64,000 nt of DNA from Chrysaora quinquecirrha (GCA_014526335.1 JACTAT010000032.1:8620468-8684467), one strand, 5' to 3'. Positions 1 to 12,043 are shown, counted from the first letter of the stretch. Notes: generated by a model from the letters alone, not told the origin. A program made the numbers and translations.

Positions 1-180
1 GAAAGGCGAAGGTAAATGGTGAGGGTGAAGGGCGAAGGTAAAGGGTGAGGGTGAAGGTAAAGGGTAAGGAGGACGGGTGAAGTTGAAGGGTAAAGGCAAA
101 GTGCGAAGTTGAAGGTTGAACTTGAAGGGTGAAGATGAATGGTAAAGAAGAACGGTGAAGGTTAATGTGAATATTCAACA
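1..180. repeat. Degenerate purine-rich repeat (GGTGAAGG/GGTAAAGG type)
   Basis: The first 180 bases are a run of imperfect GGTGAAGG, GGTAAAGG and GGCGAAGG words on one strand. It starts at the window edge, so the array probably continues to the left. No reading frame of interest. Confidence 0.75.
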
Positions 181-2860
181 GCGTTAATGTGATTTTGGCC
201 AACTTTGCTTGACTGCGCGTAAAACAAATTTTTCCGTTTCTTGAGTATCTTATTTTGTAGCTAAGCATGCGCCACGTTGCAGAATAATAAGTTGAATAAA
301 CATGTATGAAGAACGATATTTCACATTTTTTATTATTATTTGTTTAGACTTCTTAGTGAATTGACTTTTTGTCTTTGGAAGTCCAAAGTGGCGCTTAGCA
401 GCACAGTGGCTAGATAGAATTTGTAAACAAAGAACGCTACAGCAGATGTTCTCGTTTGATTACTATAATACACCTTCAAAACGAACGGCTACTATTAGGG
501 ATGTTTCAAAATCTAAAGATAGGCTGTGAACACACTCGAGTCGAGTTTCTGTTCAATATAATGTAAACTGTTCCAATTTCTTGATAGTTAGCTAATTATT
601 CAAGAAAACACAGACAACAAGAAGAAGAAAAATACCTGTTAGTTAAGTTGCAACTTCAGAGTCCTTCATAACATTGAGAGGGAGAAAATTAAGGCATTCA
701 ACCCTTTTCTGAACACACCACACCCTTCAGATTGAAGGAGATACCTATTCGAAAGCTCTTTGTCCCTTTCTTGCAATTCTGGGGAAACGCTCCACTCGCA
801 ATTTGCATTAGGATATTTGCTTCTCAATTTGCCCTAAATGCTATTTCTTCTATAACAAGTTTCTTCAAAATACCTACATTACTTTAAGAGCCCTCTTTGG
901 TAATAAAGAACAAATTGGACATTTTTCATGACACTACGACCATCTGACTTTCTAGGGCAACTTGCCCCCTTTGTTCCCATCTCAGCCTAATCATTGAGGG
1001 CGTATTCTGGGTTTAAATTAATATACACCAGAACCTCTTATAACGGACCCCTCTATACAGCGGACACCTCCGAAAAACGGACGACTGTTTTCATGTAAAG
1101 GCCACTATAGCGCCATTATCAAACTCCCATCCAGCTCACAACAAAAGATTTGTCTCCTTGCTGTCGTTATGTGAAAGTTTCACTTTAAAAGAACTTAAGA
1201 CTACTAAATTTTCCAACGTGGTTGCTTCGTAACTCTATAACGAGGAGCAATGCACCAAGAACCGAAACCTTAGTATTGCTGTATACCAGCCTACTATCTA
1301 TATTACTAAACTCCTTAAATGCAAATTAGGTTGCCCCTTTGTTGTGGCCCATTGTTCGATTACACAACAAAGGCTCTTTCCCTGGGCCACCTAGAAACCT
1401 GGTTCTTTTTTAGATCGACGCCCTTTCTGCCCAGGTAGTGCATGCCGTATTTTTCTAAATGATTTGAGAAGCGCAAGTTGATGAAAACTTCGATTTTATC
1501 TCGAGTTCAACAAGTTTTGGTTTTGATTGCGGCCATCTATTATGTTCCTTTCACTACACGCACATTGAATCTTTTGTGTGCAACTCTCAGGGGTTTATTC
1601 AATGACTTGTGGCTTCAAAAGCCTGGTTTCCATACAGAATCTTAACTGTCGTGCGACTATCGCACAATCGTGAGACGTGAGAATTTCTTTTCGTACGATT
1701 ATCGCACGACCATAAATACAAATGGTGACATTTTGGTCGTAAAAGAGCCTCCACGATTACATTACTACGACTTAGTTGTCATGTAGTCTTTCTTACAAGA
1801 TATTTTGAGATATTAAAATGAAACACGCTTTCCAGACAATGGATACCTTTCCCAACGGTATATTTATTGGAAGCGTGCGATTGTGTCTTATCTCTCAACT
1901 TCACGCTCAAATACAATACTACATTACTGTTGTGAACAAAAAAGGCTTTTTCCACTCCAGCGATGTCATAGCTTTTTATGTCAACAAAAGTCCCAAGACG
2001 AAAGTAGAATTTTAATAGTTAAGAATGAAAATTCACAGAACATGAGAGTTTCTGGTGATTTTTCAAGGATTTTCTGCCACTTAATAGATGATTCCAGGTG
2101 AATTGGACATTTCAGGGTGGTTTTGGGTGCTTTTCATCAAGTTATGGTTCGTTTTGGGTGCTTTTAGCTGGTTGTGGGCAATTTTGGGTTGTTTCGCGTT
2201 TTTGGTAAGTACTTTTTCACGTTTTCAGGGGTCAAAGGACGTTAAAGGACACTAGGAGACTGTAATTCATTTTGGAATCTTACTCATATTCTTTCCATTT
2301 TCAAGAAGAGTTGTTGCTTTGATTATTTCCATAAATCGCCACATTAAACTTTGTGTTTTACTGTTTCAATGCATATGAAACACTACTAAGAAGCCATAGA
2401 TTTTACGGGTTTCAAGTTGAATGTTCCTTTGAAAATTCAGAGCACAAACACACAAAATGAAAATCGTTTTGATACAGTGAGATATATATTGTTCATGGCG
2501 GACATTTAAAATTAAAGTCTGCGATGAGATACAGATAGGATTGTCGAATTTACGCTGCAGTAATACTACTTATTTTGCGTCTTAAGTTGGCACAAAAGCG
2601 TTTGGAATATTCTAAGTAGATCTGGCAACTTGGTGGCAAAAAATTTCATTAAGCATTTACCATCGAACTGTTTGACTTTTATTTAGGCTGTTAATAATAG
2701 GATTTTCGAGTGCGGACAGGGCATAGAAACGTTGCATTAGAATTCAAGTGGATGGAACACAGTCAGAGATACCCTTAACCTCCGTGACTCACTGGCTCAC
2801 TACCCCACCCAAAGCTTTGTTTTATAAAACATGGCTTATATTTGACCTTCAGCTTTCATA
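181..2860. other. Intergenic, no gene seen
   Basis: No supported exon. About 1,030-1,100 carries a block (CCTCTATACAGCGGACACCT) whose reverse complement recurs near 52,720-52,850, so both are probably copies of one dispersed repeat. About 1,625-1,740 has scattered CGTGCGAC/ATCGCACGA words that suggest a decayed inverted-repeat element. Otherwise featureless AT-rich sequence. Confidence 0.6.
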
Positions 2861-2865
2861 TTTTA

Positions 2866-3117
2866 ATGATGATGATGATGATGATGATTTTGATGACATC
2901 AAGATAATGATGATTGTGATGATGATGATGATGTTGATTATTATTATTATGATTTTGATGGCATGATTATGATTATGATGATGATGATGATTATGAAGAT
3001 GGTAACGATCATGATGAGGATGATTCTAATGGTGAATATAATGTTATAGTTAATGATGGCGATAATGATAATTTTGACGGTGATGATAATTGTGGTGATG
3101 ATAATGATGATAATGTT
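2866..3117. repeat. GAT/ATG microsatellite
   Basis: Imperfect (GAT)n/(ATG)n and (ATT)n tract. The same trinucleotide fills introns near 14.2, 48.6 and 58.2 kb. Confidence 0.9.
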
Positions 3118-3196
3118 CTTCTTTTGTCCACAGTTTAATACCCTTTTATCAATTCTCTTATATGTTTACCATTAGAAGTAGACTAGCTTTTTAACT

Positions 3197-3280
3197 TGAC
3201 GCCCACGATGCGGGCGTGCTTTTTACCTTGACACCCGCGATGCGGGTGTGTTTTTACCTTGACACCCGCGATGCGGGTGA
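3197..3280. repeat. Three-unit minisatellite, self-complementary core
   Basis: Three tandem units each contain a short palindrome of the form CACCCGCGATGCGGGTG, separated by TTTTTACCTTGA. A single related unit with the same left flank (TTCTCTTATxTGTTTACCATTA) lies at about 31,660-31,750, so this is a dispersed family. Confidence 0.8.
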
Positions 3281-3329
3281 ATATTAGTACCAGTTTAGCC
3301 TTGGAAAGACAAGATACCACTCAGCTACC

Positions 3330-3471
3330 TTTTAACTTGCTGCCTTTTAACTTGCAGCCTTCTGAACTTTCGCTAGAGTCCGGGGAGGTTAGCTCCCCAT
3401 TGCATCCCACAACCTCCCCGGACTCTAGCGAAAGTTCAGAAGGCTGCAAGTTAAAAGGCAGCAAGTTAAAA
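3330..3471. repeat. Perfect 61-bp inverted repeat with 20-nt loop
   Basis: The left arm 3330-3390 and right arm 3411-3471 are exact reverse complements over 61 bases, around a 20-base spacer (3391-3410). Each arm also contains a short internal repeat of TTTTAACTTGC. Transcribed from either strand, it would form a very stable hairpin. It lies just downstream of the stop codon of the kelch gene, which is transcribed toward it. Confidence 0.95.
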
Positions 3472-3617
3472 TATATTACTATACTACACATTACTGCTGT
3501 ATACATTACTATATACTGCCTTTTATAACTTCAATGAGAAAGTTTAGGTAGGGGGCCTGATAATGTGGTGGCAGAATGGTATTAGGACAACGGGGAAATA
3601 TCACGTCCAGGTTTGGT

Positions 3618-5873
3618 TTAACTGAACACCAGGGCTTCTATGTCACCACAAGGACCCTTTTCACCCAGTCCCCCTATTACAATAAACTTATTGTCACACA
3701 CAACCGAGGTTCCAGCAGTTCTGGGGGTTGGCATTTGAGGCAGGACATGCCAAAAATCTTTTTCAGTGTCGTATAATTCTGTTGTTTTTGCAGGTCCATA
3801 GTCAGAATGGCCACCGGCAAGGACGATCAAATTTCGAAAGATCCCTGAAAATGGAAAACTGGTATGAAATGCTGATATATATATCAGATATACAGTGGAT
3901 AAATAGCATATATCATACAGTATCTGTCGCAGAATTACTACATGAACAATAGTTTTTTAAGTAGAGGAAGGCAAGGCAATTTTTAGAAGGGGTGGAAAAC
4001 GACGCACAGGAGCATTTCACTCTTCAGAAAGGAAAGCGAGACTTTTTGCTGAAACAAAAGGATTTCCAAAGGATTACCTTCAAACCAATGGAAAGTACGG
4101 CAAGGATGTAAGAGATTCCCAAGGAGTGACTTTCCCCTGCTGTAGCGTAGCCAATAGGGGCACGGGGCGCAGTCACCCTCCCCCCAAATTATCGCCAAGA
4201 TAGGTTTTGTATATGGGCTTAATCTTATGTAAAAGTGTCGCAGAGTACAACATGGTTATTTGTTCTTCAAACCACGCCCTTATTTTCCTTGCCCATGCCA
4301 ATATTGCGTGTCTGGCTACGGGACTGCTACGCTTGATGCCGGAGTTTACGACAATGGTTCGCCAAGCAAAAAGCAAATTAACAATTGATGTACCCCTACC
4401 AGTAGCCATATCCGCTCTTTTTGACGGCAAAGGTGCGAGATTCTTCCAACATTGCTTCTCCATTTCAAATACCTCAACACCGTGAGTGAAATCCTTCGTT
4501 CCTTGCAACCCCCCTAATATGAACACTCGATTGCCTTGCTGTACCATTGGTGCAAATACTCTATCGACCAGTATGTCAGGGTGTTTGCTCCAAACACGAG
4601 ACTTTGTATTGACTGACTCCACGGCATTGCAAGGGTCCATGAGGACTCTTCCACCAATCACGTAGATCTCATCTTGATGCACGAATGCCTTGCATGCATA
4701 CCTCTTTGTAGGCATCACTGAATGCACTTCCCATTCACTGCTGTCATCTCCCAGTACGTAACATACATTGTTGCATTGCCCTGCAACTGTCATACCGCCG
4801 AAAATCAAAATTCCGTTTTCTGAAATGGCGGCACAAAAGAATAACAATGAGACAGGGAGGGATGGTAGCTCAGACCATTCTTGAGTTGCAGGATCAAAAC
4901 ATTCAACCTTGGAAAAAGACAAACACATAAGGAAACGACAAATGGTATACAGTAGGGTTTGAAATGGCTCACATAAAGGACATAAAAGAAATATATACTA
5001 GTTCTTCTTGTAGTAGACAATTTTGATTCTCTTTCAAATTTTCAAACTTTTAATCGCTATCTATCGAATCTGAAGTCGAAATATTTCTGAGGCAATATTT
5101 TTGTTGAAAACGAGGCCCTTACTCTTAGGTTCCTAATTGCTGGGGGAGTCGGAATAGGTTTTGGTGGATATGATTGGGGGGGAGTCTGAATGAAGGGGGG
5201 GTCGGACTTTGTTTGACAAACTTTGTCTGGAGTGCTTATAGGGTTAGAAAATCTATAGTTCTAACCAACAAATTAAGTGTACAAGTGAAATTTCACACCA
5301 AGAACATCAAAGTAAGTTTCGTAAAGAATATCAACATTAATATTAATGAAAACTTAATAAGCGGGGGGTCTTAATAAGAGAAGGTTTGAAATTTTTCAAA
5401 AAATTAATTAGTGGGGGACGGCAACAAGGCACAGCACCTAAGAGTAATATTTGAAAGGTGTATTTTCAACCGTATTTTTCAAGAAATTAATTAGCAGGAC
5501 GGATGGCAAAAGGGCAACCGAAAGTAATCTCAGCAAGAGAAAATGGCATTTAAAATGGTATTAAAGATGAACCAGATGTCATACAGACCTCTTGTACAGC
5601 CTTGTTCAACTCTTTACATCCTCCAATCACAACGATCTTACTTTTGTAGAACAACAAACAAGGCTGGGCTCTTTTGATTTTCATATGCGGCAGCTGTGTC
5701 CATGAGTTTGTCTTTGGATCATATGCCTCACAAGCATCAAGTGGTTGGCCTCTTTGATTACAACCACCAATTACATAAACATGCCCCTGATGGAATATAG
5801 CACCAGAATATGCTCTCAGTGTTGGGAGGGGAGGAAGCACCTCCCAGTTTGCATTTGGTGTTGGCTGAGCCAT
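3618..5873 (-). CDS. KLHDC8: Kelch-repeat protein, KLHDC8A/B-like
   Basis: Three coding exons on the minus strand: 5873-5589, 4907-4400 and 3844-3618. They join in phase to give about 339 residues; vertebrate KLHDC8A/B have about 350. The protein is a run of kelch repeats with the VIGG/LAGG and Tyr...Trp pattern, for example VYVIGGCNQRG near residue 35 and FIVIGG near the end. The C-terminus (GDIEALVFS) lines up with the KLHDC8 end, and there is no BTB or BACK domain. Kelch repeats fold as a beta-propeller for protein binding; the partner is unknown. Translation starts at ATG 5873, because a good acceptor (TTTTACAG) lies just before it and implies an upstream untranslated exon. The gene points away from BCAP31. 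The intron at 4908-5588 holds repeat debris. Confidence 0.88.
5036..5500. repeat. Repeat debris in kelch intron 1
   Basis: About 5,050-5,110 shares TCGAATCTGAAGTCGAAAT and AAACGAGGCCCTTA with the right arm of the element at 6,721-7,142. About 5,215-5,500 has an inverted relative at 40,480-40,760 (shared TAGTGGGGGACGGC, GTGAAATTTCACACCAAGAA and ACCTAAGAGTA words). Confidence 0.65.
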
Positions 5874-6720
5874 GTTACCTGTAAAAGCCACGTTAACATT
5901 AAAGCAGTATTTATGAAATGAAATTCAGACTAGACACAAGACAAGTTCAAATGCAAATAACAAAGTTTCAAATCCATACACACTGGAAATATGCTTACCA
6001 TACAGAAAGATCAAAAGGTCAAGGTTTATCAATATAAAGACCAGCATGTTGTGGTTGCTGCAGGAAATGGATTCAAACAAGACAAAAACCCTGTTTGAAA
6101 TTGTTTTATTGTGGTCAGACAAGGCAAAGCCCATTTTCAGGGATGCTAAAGGGTAGGGAACAGGGAAGTACCCCTCCTGCCCATTTGTAAGGGGGGGGGG
6201 CTCAAAGGAAAACATGTGCAAATTTTCCAAGGGAGAAGCCCTGAATCACCCAGTTTTTGGGTTCTTTGCTTTTTTTGGTTTCAATTGCCCTTTCATTTCT
6301 AGTTGCTCCCTTACCATCTCTCTGGGGCCTGGGGGGGGCATCCCTGGCCTTTTCTTTATAAAAACAAAGCTCTTCAAAAGGAATGTGCTGACAGCATTCA
6401 CATCGTGTTCTAGAAAAAGAGAGCGATTGGTTTGGTAAACTGCTTTGTCGTTTCCTATACTACCTCAAAACATCAACCCTAAATCATGAGGACGACATGA
6501 TGACCTGACCATGGCCTGGCCTTTGACCTTTTTCCATGTTCAGCAGGCCGCAGGGTGAAGGTCAAAAAAGGCCTCTATTTAAATTCACATAGAGGACACT
6601 TTGCTCCTTCGTGCCTCACAAAAGCATGCCTACAAATTATACAGAAGAAACAAGATGCACCTTCTTACCGAATTTTGAGTTCAGACCTTTCTATTTCCTA
6701 TTTCCATTTCCTTGAGTATC
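5874..6720. other. Upstream of the kelch gene, no exon assigned
   Basis: Presumably holds the untranslated first exon and promoter of the kelch gene, but no donor site could be chosen with confidence. Several G-runs are present at 6,188-6,200 and 6,330-6,340. Nothing else seen. Confidence 0.4.
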
Positions 6721-7142
6721 TATAGACCAATTCAACGAAGGGCCTCGTTTAAAAAAAAAATTGAAAATTAGGTCATAGAGAAATTTCGACTTCAGATTCG
6801 AATGCAGCACCTACTTTTTAGTGTTGAAGCAAAGTTTTATGCTTCAAGTCCTTAAGATACTGATTTTATAGGTGTTAAAAAAGTTTGAAGTTCTATAAAG
6901 GATTTGACCGTGAAAAATCGCTGGGGGTGAAATTTTACACCCTCAATCGTTTTACACGGTCAAATCCCTTATAAATTTTCAAAAGTTTAATCGCTATAGA
7001 ATCAACATCGTAAGGACTAGAAGCATAAAAATTTGCCATAACACTAAAAAGAAGATACTGAATTCGAATCTGAAGTCGAAATTTCTCTATGACCTAATTT
7101 TCAATTTTTTTTGAAAACGAGGCCCTTAGTTGAAATGGTCTA
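6721..7142. mobile_element. MITE-like element with ~100-bp terminal inverted repeats
   Basis: The left end TATAGACCAATTCAACGAAG runs inward through GGCCTCGTTT, ATTGAAAATTAGGTCATAG and GAAATTTCGACTTCAGATTC. The right end is its near-perfect reverse complement, finishing TTGAAATGGTCTA. TA borders both ends. The middle holds a second, smaller palindrome (TTTGACCGTG ... CACGGTCAAA). There is no coding capacity. It sits between the divergent kelch and BCAP31 genes. Confidence 0.85.
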
Positions 7143-7335
7143 TTAGGGTTCCGGGGCGGGGAGTCTTTCATAAGAATAGACTGCGCGACTGCGCAGCAGC
7201 TCATAGCACGAAACCGAGACAGAAAATCGACAAAGAGGCTATGTGCTGACAAAGAAAAGAAAAGGAAGGTTTTTTTTCGCCATCGAAAGCAAAGCAAGTT
7301 GATTTCTGGTTGCTGGAGTTCTTCGATTTTGAATC

Positions 7336-10300
7336 ATGGCAGCGTTACAGTGGATATCAGCTGCAGCATTTCTTTATGTAGAAATAATCATTGGGATTTT
7401 ATTGTGCCTGCCATTCATATCAAATTCGAGGTATTAGTTTTGTATATATTAACTTTCGGCCTCTCAGTTCGAGAACATTAACACCAAAAAATTCACTCTT
7501 ATTAGGCAATTAGGCCCAACCCACTTTTTTCCACGTTTAGTTTCTCAACTCAAACAGAACTTGCAAATGATGATGCAATCTCAAAGGTGTTAGTTGTTAA
7601 TTAAGTCTTTGCAAGTAAAAGAAAATAAAAAGAACAAAAACAAAGAAAATAAAATATAAAATATAATATAAAACACAAAAAATAGATAAAGACAAAACAA
7701 TATAGAATATGTACAATATAAAATACAAAGAAATTCTGTTTACATTATTTAATATAGGGAGGCAAAGCCTTATGGCTTACGCACAGGGTTATCAGATAAC
7801 TTACTACAATTCTGTTCTAAATTTTTCATTTGTTTATTTTATCTAATTATGTCTACTTGCTGCTTTTATAGATGGCGAAAGATCTTCAACTCAAGAATTG
7901 CCAGCTTGATAAAAGCAAGAGGAAATTATTTCTTCACCGTCTCAGTGTTGATAATGATTTTCCTTTTCCTTGGTAAGTATTTGTCATTTAGTTACATGTT
8001 TTTTTTATTAGAAACTGGTTTATAAGAAACCTAGAACTAGACACCCCAAAAGTTAAAAAAATTCTAGAACTAGGAGGAAGGAGTTAAGAAAATTTTTGTG
8101 TCAGTTTTCCAACATACTGATTTCACATTTGTGGACATAGTAATCAATTCTCAAGCATTTCGATGTGATTTCTTGCACCAGCATGGCTAATTCTTTGTGA
8201 TACAATAGTATTAATAATCTGCTTGCTATTTTCACGTTTTTTATCATTTTTACTGCAATTTATTTCCATTAAATTAAGAAACTGTTAAGAAACTTTTAGA
8301 ACTACAATTGGGCCAAAAATTAAGAAACTTTTAGAACTAGGCCCCGAGCCAGGTTTCTTATAAAAAAAGCCGTGTATGACAGAAATCAGCTGACTTGGAG
8401 ACATTAATGAATACCTTATCGGCCCTTTTTACGCCGGCCCTAAATGGCGGTAATTTTAGCCTAGAGGCGTTATAAGGGCGTTAAAAGGGCCGGCGTTAAA
8501 AGGGCCAAAGATTTGGAATTTTTCTCAAAAAGCGGCGTTAATTTCCAAGCACCTATTTTTGCTACCACGCACTATATTTTAGGAATTTTCATAAACAGCA
8601 TGAGAACAAAGCCATCTTAGCAAAAATGGAAACTTTCATCATCATGGAAATTTAATTTTGAACAGCAGCGATTGATAGGAGGAAGAATATGAAGATGAAA
8701 TAGACAAAGATGCAATAGAAGTGAAGTTCGATATGAAGAAAACGTAGATAGCAGTGAGACAATTGTAATTTATTACCATGAATTATATCCAAGGCAATAA
8801 AAAGTAATAAAAGATGCAACAGTGCGTAAAAATATATTGTTGTTTTTGCCTTGTTCTTCGAGTGGCGTAAAACACGGCCCTAAATGGCGCTAAAGCAAAT
8901 TTTAAGGCCGGCGGAATTAGGGCCGGCGTAAAAACGGCCGGCGTTAAATTAGGGCCGGCGTAAAAAGGGCCGATAAGGTATATGAAAAATTATGATTTTG
9001 AGATTCTGCTCTGATCCACAATATCCTCTTATAGATTCAGTTTTTCAAGTAAGAAGATACTCAAAAGTCGAAGGAGCACATCAGCTTGATTTGAAAAACA
9101 ATCCTCATGCTGAAGTAGCTGCACACATGAAGTTGTTCAGAGCTCAAAGAAACTGTTACATTACTGGATTTGCTTTGGTTATGTTGCCGTGAGTCTCTTC
9201 CTCAAATATAATCTTGAATGCAATAAGAGTGCAGTTTAGCAAGTCTTGTCAGATGGCATTTTATAGACCTTTTTTATGAAGGGCCACCATTGTGAAAATT
9301 TCTCAATTGCAAGATACTGTGTTTTGGATAGTAAAATCATATAAAGCATCCAATGCCTGTTCTTGGTGCAAAGTTCCACTGTTGTAGCATCTGTGTTATT
9401 GATTTTATAAGAATTCAAAGTTTACAATTTTTGAGGGCTCAGACCAGCCAGAGACCCCAATCACTTTTCACAGTCAAAGCCCTTGTAGAACTGGGAACTT
9501 TGCATGCTTATAAAGTTGATAATACAAGTGTTCTGCCAGTGAAATGATGCTTTATATGATTTTGGCATTGAAAACTCAATTTCTTGACATTTTGAATAAC
9601 TTTTGAAAAGGTTTGTTTGAATAACTTAAAAATTGGATTGAAAAATGTCTGTTTTAGCAGCAGATGAAAAATCAAATTTGACTAAAAATGTGACTAAAAG
9701 TGGAATACAGAGGGTGCAACATTCGTGTCTGCCCCTGTGTGCTGATGATGCTTGCTATGCCACTGACCTAATGCTTTTGTTGACAGGTCTATTATAGAAT
9801 CTCCTGATTGCCATCTTTTTTGGACGCATCTATTTGGATATTGTTTCATTTTCTAGGTTTTTGAGACGTTTGGCTACCTTAATTTCTGCCCAGGCAGCAC
9901 TCGAAGCATCCAATTCTGCAGTTATGAAACAAGCACAGGGTGCAACAGATCAATGCAGAAAGCTTCTTGATGAAAATGAAGAGCTCAGGGTAAGTAATAG
10001 AGTAAACAATGGGAGTAATAGGGTAACCAATGCGATACTTGGTATAGTTTTAGAGTTGTACAAAATTTCAGAATTGCGATAAACAGGGGAAATATTTTCG
10101 GGGCATACTTAAAAAGCTTTTTCGTCAGACACTCCTCAGAGTATGAACGTCAGAAACAGACAGAAGCAATAAACTAAGGCAGAATTTATACCCAGTTGCA
10201 GCTGAATCGGCATTGTGTTTTAAACACCAATCAGCTTTGGTCGGAAGGATAATGAAAAATTAATTAAAGAGTCCAAGTGAGAAAATGAATTCTTTCTGTC

Positions 10301-12043
10301 TAAACAGAACTGGTTGTTTGGTGTTGTTGTAGACAGATTCCATTGTAAAAATCTTCGAGGTTATTGAAAACTAAAGGCATGATTGTTAATGTCATTGTTG
10401 CAATGTGTTTTCAGTTTTGAAACAAATAAGGATGGTTTGAGGCAGAAAATTCAAAGTAGCTAATGATAAATTAAAACTTTGCCTCTACGGGCTTGACGAG
10501 GCTTAAGCTAGCTAATTTTGTTCTGCGTAAAGACCATTTAAGCAGTCTTTCCTCTCTTTCTGTGGTAGAAAGCAGAAGGTAATAGTCTTTGCTCCTCCAC
10601 ACTCCACCACCCTGGTCCACTCTAAACAGCAATTGTGCTGCTTTCTTAGTTATAAGTAGCTGTTTCTGACAGAGTGGGAGGAATGTAATAAGTCTAATAA
10701 AGACCTTCTAGTCTCTGATGTTTTGCATTTGATAGGCAAACACCCCATCTTAACCAGCCCTGCTGTTTATGCTCGTTTTCGAGAAGTTTTGTGTCCAAAA
10801 TGATGAATTTCTTCTATTGTAGAAAGGTGGAAAGGGGAAATCATCAACTGCAGTAGAAAACGAAGAGAGCGATGCAGATAAACTCAAATGTGAATTGGAA
10901 AAAAAGAAAACTGAACTCGAGGAGAAAGAAAAAGGTTATTTCATACTTCATGTATTGAATTCATTTTGGTAGCAATAATATTCAAGACTCCAACTGTTGC
11001 CAACCGGGCGTTTCCGAAACCCTGGAGGACGCAGTCTTAAAAAATTTCCCTGGGTTTCCTTCAATAGATCATTTCGGTAGAAAAAAAATTTTCGAAATCG
11101 CAAGATATCAATTTTTGGATGCGAAAATCGTATAAAGCACCCAAAAAATTAGTCTAGGTGCAAAGTTTTACTAGCTCAGCGCTTGTGGAATCGATTTTAC
11201 GAGCGTTCAAAGTTCACGATTTTATAAGGGCTTTGACCGTGTGGGGTAAAAAGTTTCACCAAGTTCATTTTTCGCGGTCAAAGCCTTTATGAAATCGGGA
11301 ACTTTGAATGCTCATAAAATTAAGAACACAAACCCTAGGACACTGAAACTTTGTACCTAGACTAAGTTTTTGCTGCTTTATACGATTTTCATATCGAAAA
11401 CTCGATATCATGTGATTTTGAAAAATTTTAATGCCGTGTGACGTCATACCGAAATGATCCATTTTTGCTCACTTTGCTCGCCTGTCCACTAAACTACCTG
11501 GCGGCTGGTGCCGCCCCTTGCTATTCTGGGAGTTTAATCGCTGATTTTTACTTTTCAATTGTTTTCAGAGGTGGAACGCATGAAGAAAGATCTTGAAGGA
11601 ATGAAAGCTCAAGCGGAAGGCTTACATAAGGAATATGATCGAATTCTTGATGAGAATGAAAAACTTCAGGTAAGTGGTATCGATTTCTCTGTCATTCTTA
11701 CATTGAATGCGAGCACATTTCTTCTTAGAGCACATTTTGTTTTCAGTAAACGCCTAGTCTTTCGGTAGCCTTCGTAGCAGATTTTATGGTACCGTCTTCT
11801 GTAAACGGCAGATGAGCCAGGTCTCCAAATTTTCTCCTGAAATTTTTGTCACAGTCAGGGTCGAGATCTCGTTAGTTTGTCAACCTATGAGGTTCTAGCG
11901 ATTGTCGCTGACTGAATAACCATTTGTATCTTCAACTTATTACTGACTGCTATTCTGATGCTGCTATATAATTGTTTTTATTTTTGTAGAAAAAGCTGAG
12001 AATTCAAGGCATTGAAGATGAAGAATCAAAAAAAGACAACTGA
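7336..12043 (+). CDS. BCAP31: B-cell receptor-associated protein 31 (BAP31)
   Basis: Seven coding exons: 7336-7430, 7872-7972, 9035-9188, 9857-9989, 10823-10934, 11569-11669 and 11990-12043. All are GT-AG and in phase, giving 249 residues (human 246). BAP31 is an ER membrane protein acting in export and quality control of membrane proteins. The sequence starts MAALQWISAAAFLYVEIIIG and has three hydrophobic segments (about residues 8-29, 44-66 and 100-120). The family signature MKLFRAQRNCYITGF and the LRRLATLIS segment follow. A coiled coil (about 125-240) includes AEGLHKEYDRILDENEKL. The last four residues, KKDN, are a classic KKXX ER-retrieval signal. Exon 5 encodes a charged Lys/Glu stretch. 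Introns 2, 3, 4 and 5 contain short inverted-repeat elements. No AATAAA seen close after the stop. Confidence 0.95.
7990..8375. mobile_element. MITE-like repeat (TTTATAAGAAACC ends)
   Basis: In BCAP31 intron 2. The left part TTTATAAGAAACCTAGAACT is mirrored on the right by CCAGGTTTCTTATAAAAAAA, with AAACTTTTAGAACTA words between. Related sequence lies at 32,297-32,560, and a more distant GGAACC version at 39,745-40,115. Confidence 0.65.
8411..8981. mobile_element. 571-bp MITE with GC-rich inverted ends and 4-bp target duplication
   Basis: The ends are ATACCTTATCGGCCCTTTTT and its reverse complement AAAAAGGGCCGATAAGGTAT. Direct ATGA lies on both sides (8407-8410 and 8982-8985). The subterminal parts are rich in GGCCGGCGTTAAA words; the middle is AT-rich with no coding potential. 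It lies in BCAP31 intron 2. Confidence 0.88.
9265..9610. mobile_element. Diverged relative of the element at 11,066-11,461
   Basis: In BCAP31 intron 3. Shares GCAAGATA, ATATAAAGCATCCAA, GGTGCAAAGTTxxACT and AGTCAAAGCCCTTGTAGAAC words, in the same order and orientation, with the copy in intron 5. Confidence 0.6.
10083..10262. mobile_element. Partial copy of the CAGTGGAAACATTTTCGGGC element
   Basis: In BCAP31 intron 4. Matches the left half of the element at 46,232-46,557 (GCGATAAACAG, TTTTCGGGGCATACTTAAAA, GACACTCCTCAGAGTATGAA, AACACCAATCAGCTT), but the right inverted end is missing. Confidence 0.7.
11066..11461. mobile_element. MITE-like element with inverted GATCATTTCGGTA ends
   Basis: GATCATTTCGGTA on the left is mirrored by TACCGAAATGATC on the right. 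The internal arms also pair (TTTTATAAGGGCTTTGACCG with CGGTCAAAGCCTTTATGAAA), giving a long imperfect hairpin. It lies in BCAP31 intron 5. No coding capacity. Confidence 0.8.
11845..11925 (+). repeat. 3' fragment of a tRNA-derived SINE
   Basis: GTCACAGTCAGGGTCGAGAT...CTCGTTAGTTTGTCAACCTA...GGTTCTAGCGAT matches the tRNA-unrelated part of the SINE copies at 53,089-53,262 and 59,930-60,095. The tRNA-like head is absent. Confidence 0.65.

Noticed and set aside
1..180. Possible telomeric repeat
   Set aside because: The words vary and do not match TTAGGG or its complement; simple purine-rich satellite is the plain reading.
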